Assembly: GCA_037954325.1 (NCBI GenBank)
Contig: JBBMNZ010000007.1
Coordinates: forward strand, 15,973,001 to 16,037,000
Origin: Fistularia commersonii
Taxonomy: Eukaryota; Chordata; Actinopteri; Syngnathiformes; Fistulariidae
Reading direction: 5' to 3'
Length of the DNA stretch: 64,000 bases
A program made the position numbers and the translations under genes. Below the pieces are notes generated by a model. The model searched no databases. It saw only the letters and a list, made by a program, of their open reading frames with translations, and had not been told where the DNA came from. Shown here piece by piece: positions 1 through 58,318 of this stretch (the stretch's first letter is position 1; every line of letters begins with the position of its first letter).

Positions 1-45133
<45,133 letters not shown>

Positions 45134-45334
45134 GGTGGTCTTCGTTCGTCACAGCAGTGGTTTTGTCGTTCTGAGAGCCTTCGATAAAGGGATGCCAATG
45201 TCTGCTCACAGGGATTGAGGGTCACGCAGTCGTCACAGGAGGAAACTTTCTGAGGTTAACTCCTGTCCTGGATGGGCATGCTGCTCTCAGTTACCAAGGG
45301 AATGAGGGGGTGAACATGTTCTCCTGGTTTCCGG
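45134..45334 (-). promoter_or_regulatory. 5' UTR segment with two short upstream ORFs
   Basis: 201 nt of leader in the start-codon exon. Two upstream ATGs open tiny frames that terminate before the main start: uORF1 at 45317-45291 (8 codons, ends TAA) and uORF2 at 45279-45256 (7 codons, ends TAA). Neither overlaps the main ORF. Such frames commonly lower initiation at the main ATG; that they do so here is inference. Confidence 0.6.
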
Positions 45335-46036
45335 CTGCAAAGAAAGAAAAAACAGAGATGTTATTATAGAAAAGCCATCTCAAGGCAGTCGGCGCAGACA
45401 GACCTCATGAGAAGCAGACTCATCAACAGGACGCTCAGTTTTTACTAATTAATAGCACAGAGTAATTGGGACAATTAAAGGAGTTTTTCAATCCCGGAGA
45501 ATTACAGAGTCCCCTGAACCACCAAGGTTATTATGGTTTAAACTGATTATCAGTTCAGCCTGCTCCTCTGAGACACATGGAGGTTGTTACTGTAAATATC
45601 TCGGATAAATCATCATCATAAATCATCCTTGACAACAAGCTATATATTACCAGGAAATTACTCTGTCCACACATTTCAATCTGTTCAGTTCAAGCTGGGA
45701 AAATACATTAAAAAAACGGTAAGAAATAGTTGACATTGTCCGTCTAATCTTGTAACAGCACTTCGACAATCGCCTCGCATCTCGACATCCTAATTCATTT
45801 TGTTTGCGGAAGTTTCACGTTTACTTGAAACTGTCACCAAGCCCCTTGAATGTTCTTTAACATGTTTTGACAGAATTTTTTTAAATTCGAACTGTATGAA
45901 TTAAAATAAACCAATAAAAAATAAATTAAAAAAAAAGAAATACAAGGATAGAAAATGCAAAGCGCCATTTCTTTAACAACATAAACATGATTTTTTCTTT
46001 GAATCTTTTTTAAATATCTGGATGGAAGCTGTTTAG

Positions 46037-46037
46037 C

Positions 46038-46099
<62 letters not shown>

Positions 46100-46106
46100 C
46101 ACATAC

Positions 46107-46151
<45 letters not shown>
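46037..46151. repeat. (TA)n(CA)n(TA)n(CA)n compound microsatellite
   Basis: Alternating TA and CA blocks ending in a CA array of about 40 bp. Confidence 0.9.
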
Positions 46152-46154
<3 letters not shown>

Positions 46155-47904
46155 AATATGTTGCCTAATATGTGGAATATGACGCGATGGGTTACGTCCC
46201 TTTTTGAAGACAACTTTAGGTTACATTTTGACTGCGAATTTCATCATAATTTTTTTTCTTGAAACGTTACTGCATCTGGCTGTCAGCTTTCTAGGCTCAC
46301 TAACAATACAGTTTAGTGAGCCTTAAAGGTAAGTCCGACTCAAGTGAGTCTGGAAGGAATTTGTCACTTGTTTTTTAAAATACAAAAGCTTGGCAGCTCG
46401 GCAACCTCTTGGCAACTTGAGTCTTGAAAGCCTCTGCCATGATTCCCCAACAGAGCTCCTCCCTCAGCTGAGCAGATAAAGGCATCCTCTAAGCTGCACC
46501 AGCCTCGCAGACACACGGTGTCTTCAACACACTTGTTCTGGCACCGTCTCAGTCTGCAGCTCACTAGCAGACACACTGCTGTCTCCGTCGTCTTGCTTTG
46601 TATATTCCACAAATCCAAAAAGTTACATTTGCTCACCCTATAACCGTTGTGTTTGTTTTTATTGCCGCTATCTCTCATTTTTACGATTAAAAAACAGGAA
46701 ACACGAGGCCTGTCAAATTTTCTGCCGCTGGTTGTAGCTCAGAAATCACGGCACAGAATAACGGAACTCAGAGGACAGAGGGAGGGGAAGTAAGGAGAGC
46801 CAGTGAGGAAAAAGGAGACCTAATCTTCTTATGGGATGTCAGTCCAGGCATCCTGGAACATGACAGTGTGGGGAAGTGATCTGAACAGAGCTGTGATTAT
46901 TAAACCAACTATCAGCATCTGAACAATCAGTCAATTCAAGCCTGGATCACAACAATATAAGAATCCCTCTATGTTCCAATATCCGAACCGGGCCTATTGT
47001 GCTCCCTGGCCGGCCTTCATTCAGCTCCAGCTGAGAGGCACTTATTCTGTCAGACATTCATTGAAGCCACAAACAGGGGTTTGAGTTAAGGTGTGATACA
47101 AACATGCAAACCAACAGGCATTCACATGTTCTTTGTCCTGAGGAGGACACAGACCACTGCATCACAGAGAGCCAATCAACAAGAGACAGACAAATCAACT
47201 GGGCCAGTGTGTGTGTGTGAGTGTGCTTGTGTGTGCGCGTGCACGGCCAGAGTGCACATTCCTACCCATCGCTACAGATTATGTAAGTGCACATCAAAGG
47301 CTGTCCTGTTTTTCACTTTTTAATGTTCTGTCATGGACACACACTCGCAGCCTGTTATAGAGGTGCTGTTAGGGAGTGCTGCAGATATATTTGTGACCTC
47401 CACTAAGCATTGCCTCCGCAGCCAATCGCCTTAGTTGCCGTGGTGAGATTGCTGGGTGATTAAACCCGCATTGTCTAACGCCGTTGGTCTCATCAAGCCA
47501 CTAAATCGATGGCTTTCTGTCAGACAGCTTTATTCAGGTATTGTAGGATATTCAAGAGGAAAACAAGGAAGTTGTTGTGCTGAATACTGAGTGTGATATT
47601 TGGACACTAGGGGTCTCTAAAGTTCCTCACCCTCATACTAGCGTCAAAATGGTTTTCATTCACAAAAATAGACTGATCATGACCTGATCAATGACGCATT
47701 GAGGCTAGACATTTGAGCCGACTCTTTATAAGTTCTTTCTAAATGGAAAAAAAGATTGATTCATTTAATCATTTATTTCATTCTTGATACATTTTAAGCT
47801 TGAGCAAATTCTCTTGATTGGCTGTTTGAATTTAGGGTAAAATGCAAGGAGTATATCATAAAATTTGCACGTTTTATAATAAAAATTTATAATTAATTTA
47901 ATAA

Positions 47905-48024
47905 TTTGTACTTTATTGATCCCTTGCCTTCTTGCCTTCTCTTCATTTAATCCATCATGGATAAACCGTGAACAGTTCGGTGCCATCTAGCAGCGCCAGA
48001 GGAGCAGTTTGGGATTCACTGTCA
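47905..48024 (+). repeat. Unnamed dispersed repeat, copy B
   Basis: Carries the blocks TACTTTATTGATCCCTTGCC, TTAATCCATCATGGATAAAC, GTGAACAGTT and CAGAGGAGCAGTTTGGGATT in the same order as copy A; truncated on the right. Confidence 0.7.
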
Positions 48025-50499
48025 ACACCACCAAAAATATTAGCTAAACATAAACAATAAAATACCTCAAAAAATTGAAAAACCAAATAGGAAATAAAAA
48101 GTGTCATGAAATAATAAAAAATGAGAAAATGCAAATGAAAAATCTGAAAGCAGTGTCAAAGTAAAAACATAGACAAGATATATTAAAATATTAACATTAA
48201 CTAGGTATATTTCATATTATATTACAACAAATTTGACACAACACACTTTGACAATACAAACAAGTGATCTTTTTCATGTAGTTTCAGTTGCTGTCAGAAA
48301 TCTTAACCTACCGGTAATACGATTCATAACTTAACCGTTATTCTGATAGATATCAAAATAAATATTTAGTGCTTTTTTTATCCACAATGGATAACCCCCA
48401 AGAAAAGCAAGCTTATTATGTGTGGGGGAAAAAAAAAAAAAGATTTACTGCATAAAAACAGCAGGACAAAAAGCTACACCGCTGACAAAGGCAGGGTGGA
48501 ATTTTACAAACATACTATCTCGGACACCTATATATTTATCACACTATCTGCACCACCACACCCACTTCTGTCCAAAGGTGAGCATAGCTAACATAAAACC
48601 TTTATGACACACACACACACACACATTGAATGTTGTGCAACAGACTGTGGCTGTAGGGTTTATAAGTGTGATTAATGCAGAATAATGAGTACACACACTG
48701 AGAAAACCCTCAAATACACACTCACACCCCTCACTCTGACCTTGACTAGAGGGTAATTTTTGAGACTCATTATTGACAATGTAAATGCCTTTTTTTTGTA
48801 GAACATTCGTCAACAATTGAGTCACTGGTCATAACCGATGAGTTTTTAAACAACAGTCAGTATTTCATATAGATTCACCACACACACAGCACCACAGACA
48901 AAGACTGAAATGCATTCCACATCATAGTTACATCATCCTTTTTCGTGCCACTGTCATTTCTACATGCAACAAGACGTGTTAACAGTATTCATCACAGCGC
49001 TCGAGTACACATTCCTGCCCAGGACTCAGATTGTGAACCTAAAGACAGGGAATTCACAGGAAAAAAAGAAAATCCGCATGAACGGTGACCAGAGGCATTT
49101 ACATTTATCTCATTGGTATGGCCTTTGTTTGTTAACATAATAGAAAATTATCCAGCATCCTGGCTGTATGTGGTTCGTGTTAAAGAGACCAATGCCAGGT
49201 TTACACCAAATCAATTTTCCAGTCACAGACTGGAAGTCAGAAGGAAATCTTGAGAGTTGTAGCAGAGTCTTACTGGAGTCCCTGCATCCTCCCGTCATCC
49301 CAGTTATTAAGTGTAAGCTGGTAGTCCAACAGTCTTGGCGCAGTCGTAGGTCAGTCTTTGTCTAGTCCTGAGGTTTACGACAATATGAAACGTGTTTGAT
49401 ACGATTGCATGTCTTTGCAAGTCATTCAAAGACTGAATCAACAATCAGTAGATGAGCTCCAACAAAACTGGAAAAAGGTAACCTGGCATGATGGGAAAAG
49501 AATAGAATTGTAGTTTTCCACAAGTCTTCGTGAAATCTTTGCAAAGTCTTTAGATGTAAGATTCACAGTTCAAGACTTAAAGAGTAAGCCTAGCACAACA
49601 TGATGAGACAGTTAGGATATTGTTAGCACATTAGATTACAGTATTTGTCTCCATTGTTTTAGTTGTTTTTCTATTAAGACATGTGACATACAGTTTGACT
49701 GAAATCAGTGCTGAAAGGTAGCTTTTATGTCAGATCCCTCAGAAAATTAATTTCTAAAATGTTTAAAATTGACAATGGATCAATGATAAATCACTTGAAG
49801 AGCTGACATGAAATTACAGAGCTATTGTTGGACACAAAAGGAATTAACATATTGCAATCAAAAATGCTCTCCTCAGTACCATGAGGACAGCACTTCAAAC
49901 TCCATAAATCCGGCACTAGTGTGACTATGATATTAACCATATGAAAAATAATCTATGAGATAGCACAAAATCAGAATCACTTGTTTGTCTAACAGTTTGA
50001 CAAGTGATTCTAACTACAGGAGACAACTCCTGAACCAAAGTAGACAGGGAGTCGTGATTATGTAGAGGAAACACCATTCTGTTACACTCAATTTTAGTTG
50101 ATATGTTAATGGGAAAAAGTTAATGTTTTCGGGGTTTGTTTAGAAATAATCCTGCCAGTTTGACATCCTTATCAAAAAAGTTAAAAGGTTGTAGATTTCA
50201 GTGTGATGCCAACAGAGCAAATTAAATGATTTGGGCGGGTTTTCAGTGCAGTAAAAGTATATGCTATAATTGAGCAAAATTCATTAACTAAACCAAAATT
50301 TGATTGGTTATGGCAAAAGAAAAGGATCCAGACAGTAGCCCTGCATCTACTTGGGAGTCACAGCTCTCTATCCTCAGCTAATGTGTTCAGGAGCTTTCCC
50401 TTTCAAGCAAAGGCTTTATAATGTGATAGTAAATCACTAAAAGTACAGATCATACAATTTCTCTATTATCATTCAGTGTATTTTGACCTCTATATCTGC

Positions 50500-50500
<1 letters not shown>

Positions 50501-50548
<48 letters not shown>
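50501..50548. repeat. (TA)n microsatellite
   Basis: Uninterrupted TA for about 40 bp. Confidence 0.9.
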
Positions 50549-50552
<4 letters not shown>

Positions 50553-50853
50553 AACTTTGTTTTCACAGTTACACAGAACGAATAGTCTAATACAGTATGG
50601 GCTTGCCTGAACCACCTGCTCCTCCACAGTCTTGTCTGACATAAAAACCTCTTGACAGGATCTCATGCAACCTTGACTGAATGAAGGAGGTGTCAGAATA
50701 TTGACTGGAAACCTCGCACAGAGCCTCTTTCACAAAGAAAGCAGAGAAACCATCTGTGACAAATGCAATTGAGTTACAGAAAACTCAGGAAGTGAGGTCA
50801 GGATCTCAACTCTGGTTATATATAGATTCCATCTATGTAGCATTAACAAAAAG

Positions 50854-50856
50854 TGT

Positions 50857-50938
<82 letters not shown>
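50854..50938. repeat. (GT)n(GA)n compound microsatellite
   Basis: GT array followed by a GA array of about 30 bp; a further GT array is at 51040-51073. Confidence 0.9.
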
Positions 50939-50939
<1 letters not shown>

Positions 50940-51039
50940 CAAAAGAGAGTGTGCATATCTGTTCTTTGTTCTTTTTTATCAGTTTGTTATTGACTCTTGA
51001 TGAAATTATGTTGCAGCCACTTAGCTCTTGGCTGTGTGT

Positions 51040-51074
<35 letters not shown>

Positions 51075-52559
51075 CGAGAGTGTGTCGATTACTAAATGGA
51101 CCAAACTGAACTGTAAACTGATAAATGTGTGATGGTTTATCTGACAGACCTGCGAGACAGTGATCATGATAGAAGCGCATTTTTCAACTTATTTGCATTG
51201 ATGTCTGTTTTTTTTGCCTTAAAACATCCACTAGTTACAAGAAGCATTCATGGTATTAGGTTAAGAAAGAAAATGTCACTTTTGTGTCTACCTGGATGAG
51301 GGTTGACAATCACAAATTTGAGTTGGAGGCAGGCTCAGGACCACAAGGGGGCAACAGTCAATAATAGAACATTTGATTGTTGTAAGGGGAAAAAAACAAT
51401 TAAAGTTCAGAGGGGGCCAGATTTTGCAGCCATAATCAATCATCGAATATCCAAACCCTAACATTAAGAAATATAATACTGATAGATGCATAATTGAAGA
51501 TGCATTACAGGTCAACAGTTCCATCAGAAATCAGCTGAAATACATTGTCAGGCAGAAGCAGCCTCTACTTCTGATAAATATTGCAATTAGAATTTGACAA
51601 AAAAAAAAAGCCGAGCATGTCAACTTAAAAAAAAGGCTGACTGAGAAAAAAAGCCTTTTCTCGAATACCAATATTTAAATAAATACATTAAAATCATATG
51701 GTACAACAGTACCTAGTCATAAGGATATAATCAACTAAAACAATTCAAATATCTGCAATATTTACAAGGACGACACAAACAAAGTTTTCTCACATTCTCC
51801 ACACAATATATGGACCGAGATGGGCACAAGTTCACTGATGTACCACTGCCTTGGTTCAAAACTTAGGCAGGTGGCTCACAAAACATTTGTCAAATCAGGC
51901 GCCTTCAGGAAACGTTTGCCTGTTTTTAAAACACATTGGATTTGTTTGGCCGATGTTTGCTTCTTCCAGCTCTGTTATTTCCTCTTCCCAGTTTAGTAAC
52001 AAAAGCAGTATCTTCTTGAGACCGGCTGCTGCGTTTCCGGTTTCTATTATCAACCTGCTGCTGCAGGGACTGAGCCTATCAAGCAATATACTACTGAAAA
52101 AAAAACGATTAAGGCCAAAAAATGTCAGGTTGTGGTGTGAGACGGAAGGATTTTGAGACGAAGGCAGATTCCAACTTCATTCCTCTAACGCAAACACAAA
52201 ACTAAAAATTAACTTCTGTACACCAAAATGCCCAGGACCTAAACCAGCCCGCAGTCCTCAGTCCCATGAGAGACCACACCCGTTAGCGCCCCCCGCACAA
52301 CCCCCAGAACACCCAGAAGGGACTCCTGATAACAAAGTAGTCTCTCACGGGCGGCTTGAGCACGTGTCGTCCCTTAGTCAAAGCAACAGGAGACACCAGA
52401 CGTTGGACCTGTTGGACCATATCCAGCACAAAACTTGAATTGCCTGGCTCAAGAACCCGAAATGGCCCATCGTATGGAGTTTGGAGAGGCGGGTGGTGAG
52501 CATCGTGTCTGAGGAAAGACCGCAGAAAACAGTGGGTGAATGGGGCCTGGAACTCAAGA

Positions 52560-53105
52560 GCTGGTAGTCAGGAGAGGATGCACAACCAGACGGAGTGGGA
52601 GAGCAGACTTCTCGGGCAAAAATTTGACTCTTAGCGGCTGAACGAGAACCAGCTCACTGGGCGAAGCATTGAGGTTGTCTTTAGGTGCTGAAAGGAGCCG
52701 TCCAAGAACAAAGCATGCAGTGCTACCTTGAGGGACCAGTGTCTGAAGTGATGTCTGATGGGGTGCCGAAACGGACAAACCAGGAAGAAAGAAACAACCG
52801 TGCCACGTCCAGGGTCATCATGGAGGATAGCGGGACAGCCTCTGGCCACCTGGTGGTTCAATCAACCATGATAAGCAGGTGTGTAAAACCTTGTGAAGGA
52901 TTTAGAGGGCCCACCAGGTCAACATGGACATGTTCAAATTGCCTGGCTGGAATCCAAAACGTTTCAAGGGGCGCACTAACGTGCTGGTGAATCCCACTCC
53001 TTGATGTCTTTATGAATTCCAGGCCGGATGAACTCTGAACTCACCAACTTCACCGATGCCTGAACTCCCGGTGTGAGAGGGAGTGAACCAAGTCAAAAAC
53101 ATGAC
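52560..53105 (-). pseudogene. Gypsy-type integrase, broken
   Basis: Frameshifted integrase: a zinc-binding-region remnant near 53080-52990 (KDIKEW), then HVDLVGPL with the first catalytic Asp near 52915, TRWPEAVPL, and a second Asp in SDTG near 52748. Several shifts and stops; inactive. Confidence 0.75.
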
Positions 53106-53250
53106 AACACGAGGCCCATGGAACCAATGGGCGGGGATGGCCAGTGGAGATGTCATAGTGGAGGGCAGGATTACCTTCCTGCACAACTAAATCCTCCAGT
53201 TTGGGGCCAGAGTGCATCAATTTCAGGGCGAGGACGTCTGGGTCTCTGGG

Positions 53251-53658
53251 CTAGTCGGCAGCCATAGCCAAGAAATCCACACCAATGTGCACAGGAGCAC
53301 CTGGTGATAACCATATAGGTCCGACTTGGAGAAAACAGTGGTGCCCACCAGCTGTACAGAGAAGTCCTGAATGGGGGGCAATAAGGCTGTTCAAACCGGG
53401 AAAGTCGCCACAAGGATGCCACGACCCATCGCCCTTGGCCACCATGTGGAGGGTGGAGGCCCACAGGCTGTTGGACCGCCGCAGTATCCCCAGGCGCTCC
53501 TTGGTGGCAAACTCCTCCTTAGCTGTGGCCAGTGTAACAGCATCAAGGTGCCATGTGAAAACTGGTGGTCGCACCCTGGGGATGAAAAGCTCCCCACTGT
53601 GTTTTGTAAAAGTGATGGAAAAGGCAAGTGTAATGAGTGAAAGAAAATCTGCTAGCAA
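53251..53658 (-). pseudogene. Gypsy-type reverse transcriptase, broken 5' part
   Basis: 135-codon frame covering the RT fingers region: KHSGE, the ATKERLG.LRRSNS.WAS segment and PCGDF, in gypsy order. The frame ends before the palm; no YxDD box remains between here and the integrase. Not functional. Confidence 0.75.
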
Positions 53659-56600
53659 ATGCTGAAAAACATCCCAATTGCTAAAAGGTTAGCATGTGCG
53701 AGCAGCGCAGCTCCCCCTGTCACACAGGGAAAAGTGACAGAAGACAGCTAAACAGCAATTCGTGCACAGAAAGTCTGAGCCAATGATGGAGGTGATCCCA
53801 AAACAAAAATGGCGGCTGCGGACAGACGCCAACCTTGAGCAGAATGCCGCAATAGAGAAACTGTTAGCCGCACTCAGTAGCAGGCTACCGCCTCTGGCCT
53901 GAATGTTCACTCGCGTCGGATCTTCTGTGAGCCAGAGTCCACCAGAAACCGTCTTCTTTACCTTGAGTACTTGATGAAGAGCTGCTCGGTGTGTCTGCCG
54001 GCATCCGCAGCTGCCACTCGAGTGCCAGCCTTGGATCTCCTCGGCGCCTTAAAGGAGCACGGCAGGACAAAGTGCCCCATCTTGCCACTGAACCGCGGTG
54101 GAACAAACAGAGGCTGGTTCCACGTTGTTCCCTCGACAGTCACTCCAGCTACCACTGTTGGATCCCCGTCCCCTGGCAACATCCACGGAAGCTCTGACGC
54201 CGAGCTCTGGACGACTACCTGCCTGATAGCTAGCAGGATGCGGCCAGCCTCCTCCACCAGACCATGGCAGTCACCAGTAGCTGGACAACCAGGTGTTAGC
54301 CACAGCCATATGTGCACCGGAGGCGGGGGCTGGTACAGGAAGGCGTGCGGGAAAAGGAATTCACCTTCGTCCGATCCACATCAGGTTGCCTACAGTGGTG
54401 CCATTGCCCAAACCAGACAGAGAGAGGAGTCTGTCTGCTGTGGAGGCTTCAGAGCAGAAGTTATTTGAGGGTGGCGTATTTACCGTGTTGTGGTGGGTGG
54501 CACAACAGCCGCAAGAATCTCCTTGTGGGCCGCTGGTCCAGCGCAGTGAATACAAGGAAGTACCTGGCATCATCTGAGACAATTCCAAGCAGGTGGAAAA
54601 GCGCCTTGACATGCTGGAACCAGAAGGCTAGGTCGCTCTGCCAGAACTCTGGGAGCGTCAAGTGTGCAGCGAGAGGATGCGCCCCCTAGTGTCCGCCACA
54701 AAGTTAGCTTAAGGATTCACAGAATAAGAAGAGGTCTGGAGAAGCAGATCCTTGGACACACCACATCGGTTGTTCAGATGGTGTATCATTTGACCTTTGT
54801 GAGGTTACCATCACTACTTGCATTGTCTTGTCATCTTTATGTTTGTGAAGCACAATAAAACTTCCAAGTGCCTGGATGGATTGATAGCTGCCTCGCTGTG
54901 ATCGGACCACAGGGTTCGATCAGAATCACAGCTTCATCTGCGTTATTTGCAGCTGTTCTGGATCCAATGAATTACCAACTTCTCGTAAGCCCCATGTTAC
55001 TAGACAGCTGGAGATCTCGCCTCTTCCTCAAATCTCTTGGGACTTGCAATGTCAGCTCTGACAACTTTTCTTCAAAGGACACGCCTTGATGAAAGCCACA
55101 CTGACCAGTTTTTCTCCACTGTGTTGAAACAATCCGGGGATGAAGCGAATTATTTTGTAACACTCCAGGATGAGGGACCCGCCCAATAGAATTTGGATTG
55201 GCTCCGCAATGTGAGATTTTCAAACAAGATCGGTTTTGTTCAGTTTTAGTGGAGAAAACTGGGGGCACATCTTCACTGTCTGCCTGAGTGAAAGATTCCT
55301 CATACTGATATTTGAGTTAAACTTCACATGTTCTTTTGGGGAAACTCTAGATTAAAAACAGCAGCACAGTAATGGGACCAATGACAACACTGGAGCACAT
55401 TTTGGTCCTCTAGCAAGCCTGTATCCAAGCATTTTGACCGTTAATCATTTCATGTTTCGTTTTCAGAACTGAACAACATAACAACAAAACAAAGAAAAGA
55501 CCAAAATCTCTTTCTATTACACAAAATGGCAAAAAGATTTGATAAAAATGAGAAAAGAAAAATGTTTCAATTCTTGTGTTGGTTATCTACCATCAGACTG
55601 TCCCCCGGTTTGACTGTGGTTGCCTCCCTCATCTTTCTTGGCTCTGCTTTTTGCCTCTGCAGACACACCTGCTCTGCATACTAAAGCAGCAGCCTGCTCC
55701 CTCTTCTTCACTTTCTCTCCCTTTCCCTCTCTTTCTCTCTCATACATGCACACTCACAAACATTTCTACTATGCAAACTCCCTGCAAGTCTCACCCTCAA
55801 CCCAGAGAGGAACTTTTTCATGTTGCACCCAGCAAAAAAAAAAAAAAGAAATCAAATAAAACTCCCACACACACAGACTCAAACATGTAGGTACACAGAA
55901 AATCCCATTGAATCATGTCACAGTTACTTCACAGACACTTCCCCATGCAGGGCACATCAGACAGCACGTGTGTTGGTCTAGACACTGTGTTTGTGTGTGA
56001 CTGAAAGAGAGAGAGAGAAAGAAAGAGGGAAAAAGAGAGAGAGAGAGAGAGAGAAAGAGGTGTGGTGTCGCAGCGTAGCGGAGGAAAATCATCGAGGAAG
56101 GAGGGGAAAGAGATGGGCAGGAATGCAGGAGACCACACCCATATCTGCAGTCATGTGACCAGAGTGGAAAAAGGAAATCCCCACACTGCGGAGAGACGAG
56201 GCAGTGGTCTGGGCTCACTCCACAGCATCACAATGAGTCACACACACACATAAACACACACACACCCGCACACACGCCCCGGAATAATTTAACGCAGCTC
56301 CAGACCCCAACAAAATCAAGTGACTATCCCCAGCTATTAACCGTGAATGAAAGCCATTCTACCATTTTTCTAAAATCTAATCTTGAGCCTCAAACCACTG
56401 ATCACAGCGAGAATCTCAAAAAGAAAGAAGTGACCAAGATGTCTTCATCATTTCAAAATGTCCTCGCTGAGTGCATCTGTTTCTGTCCCAGACAGATGTT
56501 TTCTGACCTCATTCTACATTCATTGTTCCTCCCTCATTGGTCACCTAACACAAACTCCCACTGTTTGTACAAATTGTACAAAAAAAGGTCATCCCTCTAA

Positions 56601-58107
56601 ATAAAGACATTTGTTTTAGTAGCTTTATAAGGACGGTTGGAGGGTGGGGTCGGGGTAAACAATCCATTGTGAAACTGTTTATGGCAGGATCTATGGATAA
56701 TCTGAAGGAAACGGACAAGGATTTGACCATTTAATTGTTATGCGTTAGTTTTGAAAATGCAAACTGTAATTTTAAAGATTTAAAAGCATGAGACTTTTTA
56801 TTGAATGAAGACGAATTAAAGAGGCTGATAGATATATTTGATCTTTTCAAAATAATCCGGTAATTGAGCTGGGTTTTCGCTCGATATAGGACCTTGATCC
56901 ATTGAAAAGCTAGGACATGAATATGAAGTGACATTGGAAGAGAATTTAAACACACTGGGCTAATCTGACAATACGATCTGTACTGTCAACTATTATTCTG
57001 TATCCTAATTGGGTTTCCCATCGCAAGAGGAAAAAAATAGACCTCGTCCCGGCAAAAGATGGGAGCAGTAGGAGCTGCAGTACATTTTTCAGAGAGTATC
57101 CTTATAGAAACTGCACCCAGTAGATGCTGGCGTTGATTTACAAGGGCGTGAGTCTGATCCGGCACACCCTCCCCACCAGAGACTACAACATCTGGAGTTA
57201 TTGGCAGATTCAAGGTTCTAAACAGAACCAGTTGAGCAAAGTTTTTATTTCTTAAGAATAATATCCTTAGACAAATGTAATGGTTGCAGCATTTTGGGCC
57301 AAAATGAAGGTTTCGTTCTGAAAGCACCTTCCAGCATTAAGGTGTCTGTTGTGCATATTGTGGTACTGTTACATCAACGAAAAATGGTTGAGGTGCAGCT
57401 TCTGGAGTTTAATGCAGTGCTTTAATAGGATGGAGTTATTAATGACCATGGCTCCTCCCTGCTTGTGGCTTGAAATGGGAGCAAGCCTGACTGAACATGG
57501 CGGTGAGATTGCAAGCCTCTACCTGATGTTTTTACTGATCTTTCAAGCACATTTCTTAGATTTAGAGTAACAAGTACAAATACCAGGACCGTCTCGGTTA
57601 CTCGTTCACACACGAAACCAAAAAGGGACCAGTCTGTTTTCCATGGATTTAAAGTAATTTGCATTCAGAAAAAACAGCGAACACTAAGCAGATGAACGTA
57701 CTGTGCCACTGCAGCTCTCTGCTGTCCAATCAGAGGAAAAGAGAGGCAGGCCTTCCCCACTGAACTAACATGATTATCATGCTTTTCGCTTCAGGTATGT
57801 TTTAAGAACTGCCATCAGTGGTGCTCCCTCTGAAATACTAAAACATGTCTGCATTACAGGGCTGACTAATACCAGAAAAATCCATGATGTTAGCAAGACA
57901 TACCACAAACAAGAAATTATCAGCATCAGTTAAGAGTGGAAAAAATGAATATCAACTACCTCTGACACATATTTCTCCATATGTATGTCCAACAAATATG
58001 TTATGTGCCACATACTGTCAAAAAAAAATCCTTGAATGTGTCCCTTTAGAATGAGGTAGCTTGATTTCATAGTTCCCATGAATTAAAAAAAAACTTCTTG
58101 AGGACTT

Positions 58108-58131
58108 GTGTGTGTGTGTTTGTGTGTACAA

Positions 58132-58187
<56 letters not shown>

Positions 58188-58318
58188 ATATGTATGCATA
58201 TACATAACACAAACACATATATATGTACATATACACACGCACATATATTGATACATAAATATATACATATATATACACACACACTCATATATATACATAT
58301 ATATACACACACATATAT
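58108..58318. repeat. TG/TA/CA compound low-complexity tract
   Basis: About 200 bp of alternating TG, TA and CA motifs abutting the left end of the Tc1 copy. TA-rich DNA offers many Tc1 target sites. Confidence 0.85.

Larger units (their letters stand above)
52380..54700 (-). mobile_element. Ty3/gypsy-like LTR retrotransposon remnant (gag, protease, partial RT, integrase)
   Basis: Degenerate element read on the minus strand in the usual order. The gag capsid region starts near 54661 (LPEFWQSDLAFWFQHV) and continues frameshifted to about 53960; a protease-like remnant lies at 53910-53690 (SDFL segment); a reverse-transcriptase N-terminal part at 53658-53251 shows ATKERLGILRRSNS and SWHPCGDF; integrase lies at about 53105-52560 with HVDLVGPL near 52915 and SDTG near 52748; a GPF-type C-terminal module is near 52470 (YDGPFRVLE). 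Multiple stops and shifts break every part. RT and integrase are almost adjacent, so the RT palm and RNase H are deleted. I could not find paired LTRs. Confidence 0.8.

Noticed and set aside
51851..52156. 101-codon plus-strand frame next to the gypsy remnant
   Set aside because: No recognisable domain; may be part of the element's 3' region or unrelated, not enough to call.
56986..57327. 113-codon minus-strand frame with apparently ordered sequence
   Set aside because: No family recognised and no splice signals that build a gene; could be a repeat but I could not find a second copy in the window.
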